From: Candidatus Magasanikiibacteriota bacterium
GTDB lineage: Bacteria > Patescibacteriota > Patescibacteriia > Magasanikbacterales > GWA2-37-8
Direction: 5' to 3'
Assembly: GCA_903853785.1 (NCBI GenBank)
Contig: CAINUM010000041.1
Location: forward strand, 1 to 6,941
DNA length: 6,941 nucleotides
Under the pieces are notes generated by a model. The model did no database searches and had not been told where the DNA came from. It saw nothing but the letters and a program-made list of their open reading frames with translations. Positions 1 to 6,101 of the stretch are shown piece by piece. Both the position numbers and the translations under genes were made by a program. How positions within the stretch are numbered: position 1 is the stretch's first letter; each line of letters begins with the position of its first letter.

Positions 1-708
1 AAAATAAAAATAAAAAAAACCTCGTTCAATATTATTGGAGTCATGAAAATGCGTGGTTCTTCTGGTTTTCAAAATCAAGATAATCAAATTTTTGTTCCTA
101 TTAGTACTGCACAGAAACTATTGTTGGGAATAAATTATATGAGTTTTGCTAGACTTAAAGTTGATGACGCGATAAATGTGAATGCTGCGATTGAACAGGC
201 AAGAATAGTTTTGCGGGAGCGCCACAAAATTGATAAGCCGACAGACGATGATTTTTCAGTGCGCTCAATGGCGCAAGGTTTGGATGCATTAACAAAAATA
301 ACAGACGCATTAAAATTTTTTTTAGTAGCCGTTGCTAGTATTGCATTAGTTGTTGGTGGTGTTGGAATTATGAATATAATGTTGGCGGCGGTACAGGAAC
401 GCACAAGAGAAATAGGTCTTAGAAAAGCTGTTGGTGCAAAAAATATTCATATTGTTCAACAATTTTTAATTGAGACTGTAATGATTACTTTTATTGGTGG
501 GTTGATCGGGATTTTATTGGGAATTTTTGTTTCTTATGTGGTGGCAAAAGTTGCTAAAGGAATGGGATACAATTGGGATTTTGTAATTCCTCTTTCTTCG
601 GTGTTGTTGGGTTGTTTTGTATCAATCGGTATTGGTTTAGTTTTTGGTATTACACCGGCTAGACGCGCATCCAAGCTGGATCCGATTGAAGCTTTGAGAT
701 ACGAATAA
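1..708 (+). CDS. MacB/YknZ-type ABC transporter permease, 3' part (5' end outside window)
   Basis: This is the C-terminal 235 residues of an inner-membrane ABC permease of the MacB/FtsX superfamily. The frame is open from base 1, and the residues before the ATG at 43 (TSFNIIGV) fit the end of a MacB periplasmic core domain, so that ATG is an internal Met (residue 15), not the start. Visible in order: the end of the periplasmic domain (about 1-95, with SSGF and FVPISTAQ typical of MacB); a membrane segment at about 103-127 running into GGVGIMNIM; the cytoplasmic coupling stretch ERTREIGLRKAVGA (133-146); membrane segments at about 154-184 and 194-217; and the closing PARRAS..DPIEALRYE signature. 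The first membrane helix and most of the periplasmic domain are missing. MacB-type permeases work with an ATPase by mechanotransmission, often moving peptides, lipoproteins or antibiotics; the substrate here cannot be read. The ATPase is not in the window and is probably upstream. The next permease gene follows after 2 bases. Confidence 0.93.
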   Translation, partial: KIKIKKTSFNIIGVMKMRGSSGFQNQDNQIFVPISTAQKLLLGINYMSFARLKVDDAINVNAAIEQARIVLRERHKIDKPTDDDFSVRSMAQGLDALTKITDALKFFLVAVASIALVVGGVGIMNIMLAAVQERTREIGLRKAVGAKNIHIVQQFLIETVMITFIGGLIGILLGIFVSYVVAKVAKGMGYNWDFVIPLSSVLLGCFVSIGIGLVFGITPARRASKLDPIEALRYE

Positions 709-710
709 AT

Positions 711-1955
711 ATGATAATATCAAATCTAAAATTAGCAATAGTTTCACTAAAAGCGCAAAAAACACGCACGGTTTTGACTACCTTGGGAATTGCGATTGGT
801 ATTGCTGTAGTGATAACGATCATGGCAGCTGGTCGTGGTTTAGATAAATTGGTAACAGGGCAATTAGATGTTTTTTCACCAAATACTATAAATATTGAAA
901 CTAAAGTACCGTCTGCAAAAAAAACTTCTAGCGGTAATGCTTTTGGTCAATCTACGGGAATTACCATTACTTCACTCAATGATAAAGATATAGAATCTGT
1001 CAAAAAAAACCCAAACATAGTTTCGGCGTATGGTGTAGTTATCGGACAGGCAGTAGTTAAGTATCAAGGACTAACAAAAACCGTTTTATTGTGGGGTGAA
1101 GGGGCGAATCTACAAGATGTAGAAGTTTTCAATCTTTCTAGTGGAAGATTGTATACGGTTGAAGAAGAAAATTCTTTATATCAGGTGGCAGTATTAGGAT
1201 CTGTTGTTGCAGATAAATTGTTTGGTGCTGATAATCCTGTAGATAAATCAATCTATATAAAAGGAAAACCATTTAGAGTTGTGGGTGTTGCAGCAAAAAG
1301 AGGGGCAATGTTTGGTATGGATATGGATAACGTAATTTATATCCCAACAAAAACAATGCAAAAAAGAATTTTAGGTATTGATTATGTGCGTCAAATTATT
1401 TCCAAAGCCAAAGATAAAGCACAAATAAAAAATACGGTATTGGATATACAAGAAGCTATCAGACAAAACCACGACATAACCGATCCAAATAAGGATGATT
1501 TTGCAGTAAATACCATGGAGGAAGCCGCAGGTATTTTATCAAATGTTATAAATGGTCTAACGTTTCTTTTGGTAGCATTAGTTTGTGTTTCTTTGCTCGT
1601 CGGTGGTGTTGGTATTATGAATATTATGTACGTGTCAGTATCGGAACGTACTTTTGAAATCGGATTACGTAAGGCAATCGGTGCTAAAAACCAAGACATC
1701 ATGGTTCAATTTTTGATGGAAGCAGTAACTTTAACAGTTGTGGGTGGAATAGTTGGAATAATTTTGGGTTCATTTTTGGCACTCGTAGTATATTGGATCG
1801 CAATTTATTATCAGTTTAGCTGGATCTATTCTATTCCAATCTCGTCAATTTTTCTTTCATTAGGATTTTCCGCTTTTGTTGGTTTGTTGTTTGGAATCTA
1901 TCCTGCCAAAAAAGCGGCGGCTTTGGATCCTATCGAAGCTTTAAGAAGAGAATAA
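711..1955 (+). CDS. MacB/YknZ-type ABC transporter permease, complete
   Basis: A complete 414-residue permease, about the usual length for a stand-alone MacB-like permease without a fused ATPase. Visible in order: a short cytoplasmic N-terminal helix; membrane helix 1 (about 21-42); a MacB-type periplasmic core (about 45-275) containing FRVVGVA and VIYIPTKTM; helix 2 (about 282-307) ending in GGVGIMNIM; the coupling stretch SERTFEIGLRKAIGA (311-325); helix 3 (about 335-363); helix 4 (about 376-398); and the terminal PAKKAAALDPIEALRRE. It resembles the preceding permease closely: by eye about 37 of 56 residues are identical from GGVGIMNIM onward. The two therefore look like a tandem duplication, and could form a heterodimer served by one ATPase; the heterodimer is an inference. 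The ATG follows the upstream stop by 2 bases with no Shine-Dalgarno sequence, suggesting translational coupling. The substrate is unknown. Confidence 0.95.
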   Translation: MIISNLKLAIVSLKAQKTRTVLTTLGIAIGIAVVITIMAAGRGLDKLVTGQLDVFSPNTINIETKVPSAKKTSSGNAFGQSTGITITSLNDKDIESVKKNPNIVSAYGVVIGQAVVKYQGLTKTVLLWGEGANLQDVEVFNLSSGRLYTVEEENSLYQVAVLGSVVADKLFGADNPVDKSIYIKGKPFRVVGVAAKRGAMFGMDMDNVIYIPTKTMQKRILGIDYVRQIISKAKDKAQIKNTVLDIQEAIRQNHDITDPNKDDFAVNTMEEAAGILSNVINGLTFLLVALVCVSLLVGGVGIMNIMYVSVSERTFEIGLRKAIGAKNQDIMVQFLMEAVTLTVVGGIVGIILGSFLALVVYWIAIYYQFSWIYSIPISSIFLSLGFSAFVGLLFGIYPAKKAAALDPIEALRRE

Positions 1956-1959
1956 TTTT

Positions 1960-2706
1960 ATGCATGAATCAGAACAAAAATTTGAGGATAAATTTTCACA
2001 ACGTGAAATTGCTTCTGTTGTTCAAGTTGTTGATACAAATTTGAGAGGTGCCGATGTAATTATTGGTAGTGTAACCCCTGAAAATTTAGGTGATCTGATT
2101 GAAATATTTATTAAATTTCGTAAAGAAAGAAGACAGACATTAAATGAAGACTGTTGGGAAGATCTTTCGGTAGCAGATACGGTTGAAGATAAAAGAAAGC
2201 GAAATTGTCAACCGCATGCAATTCAATGTGATATTCAGGGTGCTCAAGATGCGACCTATATAATAAATAAGTTGACTGGTAGTGAAAATTCAAAAGAAAA
2301 TTTAGATATTCAAAAGATTGTATTGTTTTTTGAGAGAGAAGTAAAAATGAGATTAAATTTAGCTGAATTTCATAGAGTGGATATAGCTCGTAGGATTGGG
2401 GATTTTAAAAAAGATGGTAGTTATTATATAAATGAAAAAGACAGATTTGCCAAAGCACTTCCTGTTTTATTTGACTTAACTGAAGATTTTGAAAATTTTA
2501 ACAGAGAAAAAATGGCGTTTTTGTCACAAGAAGATTTAAAGGAAGTCCAAGATGATTTGAGCCAACTTCACAAACTTTCAATCTCTAATTTTCAGGATTT
2601 AGAATCGTCATTTTACGAGGAAGTTTGCGAAAGGCTTGGAAGGTTGATATATTTCGATTGGGATATGAATATTGCTGATTTGCAGTCTAGTGCAGAAAAT
2701 ATCTAG
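1960..2706 (+). CDS. Hypothetical acidic soluble protein, 248 residues
   Basis: I do not recognise this protein. The frame is intact from an ATG 4 bases after the second permease to a TAG, the only TAG stop in the window. A purine-rich run (AAGAAGAG) about 8 bases upstream could act as a weak ribosome binding site. The product has no signal peptide and no membrane segment. It is rich in Glu, Asp and Lys and looks mostly helical, with a charged patch at about 50-82 (FRKERRQ, EDKRKR) and an acidic, likely coiled, segment at about 172-225. A C-x2-H-x3-C arrangement (Cys83, His86, Cys90) is present, but with only these ligands it is weak evidence for metal binding. Spacing suggests co-transcription with the permeases, so an accessory cytoplasmic role in that transporter is possible but unproven. 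It occupies the place where rpsU sits in classical dnaG operons, but it does not resemble ribosomal protein S21, which is far shorter and very basic. Confidence 0.8.
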   Translation: MHESEQKFEDKFSQREIASVVQVVDTNLRGADVIIGSVTPENLGDLIEIFIKFRKERRQTLNEDCWEDLSVADTVEDKRKRNCQPHAIQCDIQGAQDATYIINKLTGSENSKENLDIQKIVLFFEREVKMRLNLAEFHRVDIARRIGDFKKDGSYYINEKDRFAKALPVLFDLTEDFENFNREKMAFLSQEDLKEVQDDLSQLHKLSISNFQDLESSFYEEVCERLGRLIYFDWDMNIADLQSSAENI

Positions 2707-2759
2707 GCGTACTGCCGACCCTTGTTTTTTTTGCTAATTGATGGTAGTTTTAAAGTATT

Positions 2760-4544
2760 ATGGCTGACACTCAACTCATCAAAGAAAAATTAGATATAGT
2801 GCAGACCATTCAAGAATACGTGCCTCTAAAAAAGGCCGGTATTTATTTTAAGGCACCATGTCCATTTCACCGGGAGAAAACCCCGTCTTTTATGGTAAAT
2901 GCTGAAAAGCAGATTTGGAAATGTTTTGGTTGTGGTAAAGGTGGAGATATATTTTCGTTTATTCAAGAGATGGAAGGTTTGGATTTTTCTGAAGCTTTAA
3001 AATTATTGGCCGATCGAGCCGGTATCAAAATTGATAATTATCGAAATGAAATTGATAAAAGTCAAAAAAATAGAATTTTAGAAATCAATCAAAAAGCCGC
3101 TAATTTTTTTCATCACATTCTTACAGAAATGGAAGGTGCTAATGGTGCTCGAGAGTATTTGGAAAAACGTGGCTTAAAAAAGGAAACGATAGAAAAATGG
3201 CAAGTAGGTTTTGTGCCAGATCAATGGGATTTATTAACAAAATATTTTCTTAAAAAAGGAACTGGCGTTGACGATTTGATTGCGGCTGGGTTGGTAATTA
3301 AAAAAGACGCGGCTCGGGCCGGACAAGGGTTTTACGATCGCTTTCGTGGACGCATTATGTTTCCTATTTGGGATGTTCACGGAAATGTTGTAGGATTTAC
3401 CGGTCGCGTATTAGTTGAAACAGAAAATAGCGGCGGTAAATATGTAAATACACCTCAAACAATTGTTTATGATAAATCCCGTGTTATCTACGGTTTAGAC
3501 AAAGCCAAAACTGAAATAAAGGCCCAGGACCAAGTTGTATTAGTGGAAGGTCAGATGGATGTAGTGGCTTGTCATCAGGCTGGGATGAAAAACGTGGTTG
3601 CTTCCTCAGGTACAGCATTGACTTTAGAACAAATAAAATTATTGAAACGCTATTCCAATAATATTGCTATGGCCTTTGATGGTGATTCAGCTGGAATCGC
3701 TGCAGCCAAGCGCGGAATAAATATTGCATTGGGTGAAGGTTTAAATGTAAAAGCAATTCGTATACCAGAAGGTAAAGGTAAAGACGCGGATGAATGCTTG
3801 CAAAAAAATCCAGATATTTGGTTTGAATCCGTTAAAAATGCTAGCGACGTATTACATTGGTTTTTTGAAATGGTTTTCTTTAACAAGAATACCTCTGATC
3901 CAAAAGAAAAACAAAAAATTGCAAACGAGCTTTTACCAATTATCGGATTAATTCCGTTTGCAGTTGAACGTGATTATTGGCTCAAAGAGCTGGCGGGAAG
4001 GCTTGGCACGGACACTTCGGTTTTAAGAGATGATCTAAAAAGATTTGAAAAAACGCCGAAAGATTCGACGGTCATTATAAAAGCGGAGCCAAACAAAAAG
4101 CCGGTTGAGCTGGACAGATTGGACATGTTATTAAAAAGATTTTTGATGATTTTGACATATTCACCTCAATATATAATGTTGGTCTGGACTAATTTAAAAG
4201 ACGGGTGTTGGCTTGGTGGGTCTTATGAACATCTTTACGAATTCATTAAAAATCATTATAATACAAACCAAGGAAATACTGCCGAGGTTTGGCGGAATTT
4301 TTTTGATGAGTCTGAACTTAAAAATGAGTTTGAAGATTTGAAAATGACCGCTCAAATCCAAGTTCAAAATATTGAAGAAATTACGATAAAAGATGAGTTG
4401 GTTGAATTGGCTGTTCAAATAAAAGATGAATGGGCCAAAAAAAGAAGAAAACAAATTGGTCAGGAATTAGCGATTGCTTCAGCCGAAATGAGTCCTGACA
4501 AACAGCGGATGGAAAAATTATTAATTGAGCTTCAAAGTATTTAA
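2760..4544 (+). CDS. dnaG: DNA primase DnaG
   Basis: DnaG makes short RNA primers for lagging-strand synthesis and re-initiation at the replication fork, together with the DnaB helicase. The 594-residue length is normal for the family. Domains in order: an N-terminal zinc-binding domain (about 1-92) with CPFH (Cys34, His37) and CFGC (Cys55, Cys58) as ligands; the RNA-polymerase core with the basic motif RFRGRIMFPI (194-203); and a TOPRIM fold with VEGQMD (catalytic Glu263), FDGDSAG (Asp307, Asp309) and KDADE (Asp342, Asp344) as metal-binding acidic residues. The usual EGYMD is EGQMD here. The C-terminal part (about 450-594) is in the position of the helicase-binding domain but is poorly conserved to the eye. 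The start is the ATG just before ADTQLIKEKLDIV, which matches the usual family N-terminus. There is no clear Shine-Dalgarno sequence. rpoD follows after 14 bases, so the two are very likely co-transcribed. Confidence 0.98.
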   Translation: MADTQLIKEKLDIVQTIQEYVPLKKAGIYFKAPCPFHREKTPSFMVNAEKQIWKCFGCGKGGDIFSFIQEMEGLDFSEALKLLADRAGIKIDNYRNEIDKSQKNRILEINQKAANFFHHILTEMEGANGAREYLEKRGLKKETIEKWQVGFVPDQWDLLTKYFLKKGTGVDDLIAAGLVIKKDAARAGQGFYDRFRGRIMFPIWDVHGNVVGFTGRVLVETENSGGKYVNTPQTIVYDKSRVIYGLDKAKTEIKAQDQVVLVEGQMDVVACHQAGMKNVVASSGTALTLEQIKLLKRYSNNIAMAFDGDSAGIAAAKRGINIALGEGLNVKAIRIPEGKGKDADECLQKNPDIWFESVKNASDVLHWFFEMVFFNKNTSDPKEKQKIANELLPIIGLIPFAVERDYWLKELAGRLGTDTSVLRDDLKRFEKTPKDSTVIIKAEPNKKPVELDRLDMLLKRFLMILTYSPQYIMLVWTNLKDGCWLGGSYEHLYEFIKNHYNTNQGNTAEVWRNFFDESELKNEFEDLKMTAQIQVQNIEEITIKDELVELAVQIKDEWAKKRRKQIGQELAIASAEMSPDKQRMEKLLIELQSI

Positions 4545-4558
4545 TTAGTTTGTATCCT

Positions 4559-4852
4559 ATGCAAAAACAGGTAAAACAGCTGAAGAAAAAAATATTAAAT
4601 GCAAAAGTTGTGCCAACCAAAAAACCAGTTCATAAATCGGTTGTTAAACCGTTTAAAAAAAGTGAGATGTCAATTAAAAAAGTAGTAAGCAAAATGGTGA
4701 GTAAGGTGGTGGCCAAAGTAGCTGGTAAAAAAACCGAAAAAACTAACGTAAAAACGGTAGCTAAAATTGTTGCACCCAAATTACCAAGTAAAAAAATTTT
4801 TAAACTACCAAAAGAAAAGGCTTTTAAAAAAGGCAAGTATTTGCAAAAAAAT
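4559..4852 (+). other. Lysine-rich, histone-H1-like N-terminal tail of RpoD
   Basis: These codons encode residues 1-98 of the sigma factor, which precede region 1.1. About one residue in three is Lys, mixed with Val, Ala, Pro and Ser, with almost no acidic residues. Between residues 41 and 57 lysines fall at exact four-residue steps (41, 45, 49, 53, 57), separated by small or aliphatic residues, so a helix would carry a lysine stripe. This resembles histone H1-type or other nucleic-acid-binding tails. DNA or RNA binding is an inference from composition only. Confidence 0.8.
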
Positions 4853-5977
4853 GACGGTCCAACAGTTGAAGCTCAACCAGAAATAGAACCTACAAACGAC
4901 GAACTTTATAAATTGATTAGTAAGGGTCGCCATCGCGGGTTTATTACTGATACTGAACTTCTCGGTTTAATGAAAAGACCAGAGTTGTATCTGGATCTAT
5001 ATGAAGGTTTTCTGGATGCTATCGAAAGAAATGGTGTAAGTGTTGTTGAATCAAACTCAAGTATTTTAGGTGTTAAAGAACAACACAAAGAAACACTTAA
5101 AGAATTTCAAGGTGAACAGCCAGATATGGATGTGCCGTTTGATTTGGGTGAGATTTCTTCGGATTCTATCCAAATGTATTTGCGTGAAATTGGAAAAATT
5201 CCACTCTTAACTGGCGAACAAGAAGTTTCGCTAGCTAAACGTAAAGAACGTGGAGATAAAGCGGCCGAACGAAAAATTATTGAAGCTAACTTACGTTTAG
5301 TTGTTTCAATTGCCAAAAAATTTGTTGGCAAAAGTTTATCTCTTCTAGATTTAATACAAGAAGGCAATATCGGTTTGTTTAGAGCCGTAAAAAAATTCGA
5401 CCATAGAAAAGGTTATAAATTTTCAACCTATGCCACTTGGTGGATTCGTCAGGCTATTACACGTGCATTGGCCGACCAATCTCGCACTATTCGTATTCCA
5501 GTTCATATGGTTGAAACTATCAACCGTTTTCAGCAGGTTCAGCGTCGTCTTACTCAAGATTTAGGACGTGATCCAACCCCAGAAGAATTGGCTGCTGAAA
5601 TGGGTGAAGAAGTAGAAAAAATTAATCATATTATCAAAATTTCTCAGGATACTGTTTCGCTTGATGTTTCTGTTGGTGATGATGATGAAGATACTCAGCT
5701 TGGCGATTTTATTGAAGATGTTAAAAATGTTTCACCAGATCGTGCCGCCGGACTTCAACTGTTGCGGGACTATGTCAAAGAGGCGATCAAATCTCTTTCT
5801 CCTCGTGAACAAAAGATTTTAGAGATGCGTTTTGGTTTAGGCGACGGTGTGACCCATACTTTGGAAGAAGTTGGACAAGAATTTGGAGTTACTCGAGAAC
5901 GTATTCGTCAGATTGAAGCGAAGGCACTTGAAAAGATTCAACATTCTGATTTGATCAGCAAATTAAAGGATTACTAA
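4559..5977 (+). CDS. rpoD: Primary (housekeeping) sigma factor RpoD, sigma-70 family
   Basis: This protein directs RNA polymerase to housekeeping promoters. From the ATG at 4559 it has 472 residues; a TTG at 4550 would add three residues (MYP) but is less likely. Visible in order: a lysine-rich tail (1-98, about 32 Lys and 3 acidic residues); a region-1.1-like helical domain (about 113-162, NDELYKLISKG...TDTELLGL); region 1.2 (about 202-232, DSIQMYLREIGKIPLLTGEQEVSLA); region 2 (about 235-310) with ANLRLVVSIAKKF, LDLIQEGNIGLFRAVKKFD and YKFSTYATWWIRQAITRA, the -10 recognition and melting surface; region 3 (about 311-390) with IRIPVHMVETINR; and region 4 (about 400-468) with SPREQKILEMRFGL and the -35 helix-turn-helix TLEEVGQEFGVTRERIRQIEAKAL. 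The non-conserved insert between 1.2 and 2 seen in proteobacterial RpoD is absent. Full regions 1.1 to 4 make it the primary rather than an alternative sigma factor. No Shine-Dalgarno sequence is seen. Confidence 0.97.
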   Translation: MQKQVKQLKKKILNAKVVPTKKPVHKSVVKPFKKSEMSIKKVVSKMVSKVVAKVAGKKTEKTNVKTVAKIVAPKLPSKKIFKLPKEKAFKKGKYLQKNDGPTVEAQPEIEPTNDELYKLISKGRHRGFITDTELLGLMKRPELYLDLYEGFLDAIERNGVSVVESNSSILGVKEQHKETLKEFQGEQPDMDVPFDLGEISSDSIQMYLREIGKIPLLTGEQEVSLAKRKERGDKAAERKIIEANLRLVVSIAKKFVGKSLSLLDLIQEGNIGLFRAVKKFDHRKGYKFSTYATWWIRQAITRALADQSRTIRIPVHMVETINRFQQVQRRLTQDLGRDPTPEELAAEMGEEVEKINHIIKISQDTVSLDVSVGDDDEDTQLGDFIEDVKNVSPDRAAGLQLLRDYVKEAIKSLSPREQKILEMRFGLGDGVTHTLEEVGQEFGVTRERIRQIEAKALEKIQHSDLISKLKDY

Positions 5978-6023
5978 TATTATCATCACGATTACCTGTT
6001 TTATGCTTTTTTCAACCGTGAGG

Positions 6024-6051
6024 TTGAAAGGATGAGCCTCGGGCTCATAAC
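6024..6051 (+). promoter_or_regulatory. Possible sigma-70 promoter for murG inside the hairpin region
   Basis: TTGAAA (6024-6029, 5 of 6 to TTGACA) is followed after 16 bases by CATAAC (6046-6051, 4 of 6 to TATAAT). A start near 6058 would give a leader of about 45 bases for murG and would leave out the left arm, so this transcript could not form the terminator stem. The hexamer matches are modest and the elements lie within self-complementary DNA, so this is a candidate only. There is little other room for a murG promoter after the T-run at 6083. Confidence 0.25.
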
Positions 6052-6054
6052 CCG
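6039..6054 (+). other. 16-base match to the initiator tRNA-Met anticodon arm (not a full tRNA)
   Basis: TCGGGCTCATAACCCG equals the anticodon arm of bacterial initiator tRNA, as I recall it from E. coli tRNA-fMet. It has a 4-bp CGGG/CCCG stem with the three G-C pairs characteristic of the initiator, and the 7-base loop CTCATAA with anticodon CAT at 6046-6048. No T arm (GGTTCRANNCC) follows and no acceptor stem can be drawn around it, so a functional tRNA is excluded. It overlaps the ATGAGCC/GGCTCAT hairpin, so the two folds are mutually exclusive. It may be a tRNA relic, a mimic or chance. Confidence 0.45.
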
Positions 6055-6101
6055 CAAAAACAAGTAATCGTGATTCTTTTTTTAACTTGCCAACTTATTT
6101 T

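Larger units (their letters stand above)
5985..6083 (+). terminator. Large branched hairpin plus T-run after rpoD: intrinsic terminator or structured RNA
   Basis: An imperfect inverted repeat starts 7 bases after the rpoD stop. The left arm (5985-6002) pairs with the right arm (6057-6074) over 18 positions with a single C/A mismatch. A further TGC/GCA (6004-6006 with 6054-6056) extends it past a bulged A at 6003. The stem is followed by C and seven Ts (6077-6083), as expected of a rho-independent terminator read on the + strand. The enclosed bases are not a simple loop. They contain an 8-bp hairpin (6010-6017 with 6022-6029) closed by a GTGA (GNRA) tetraloop, and a 7-bp hairpin (6032-6038 with 6042-6048), so the RNA would form a three-way junction. 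No T-run lies on the other side, so it is unlikely to be bidirectional. It most simply ends the dnaG-rpoD transcript; the elaborate interior leaves room for a regulatory RNA or a small mobile repeat. Confidence 0.75.

Noticed and set aside
43..45. ATG as the start of the first permease
   Set aside because: The frame is open to base 1 and the preceding residues (TSFNIIGV) continue the MacB periplasmic domain, so this is an internal methionine.
2706..2732. Rho-independent terminator before dnaG
   Set aside because: The T-run is present but only a 3-bp GGC/GCC stem can be drawn near it.
2722..2750. Promoter for dnaG (TTGTTT 2722-2727 and TAGTTT 2745-2750)
   Set aside because: The -10 match is poor and AT-rich DNA gives many such pairs by chance.
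4550..4552. TTG as the start of rpoD
   Set aside because: An ATG three codons later at 4559 is a better start, and the added residues have no family support.
6013..6083. A complete initiator tRNA gene
   Set aside because: Only the anticodon arm matches. There is no T arm, no D arm in register and no acceptor stem; the downstream bases pair instead with 5985-6002.
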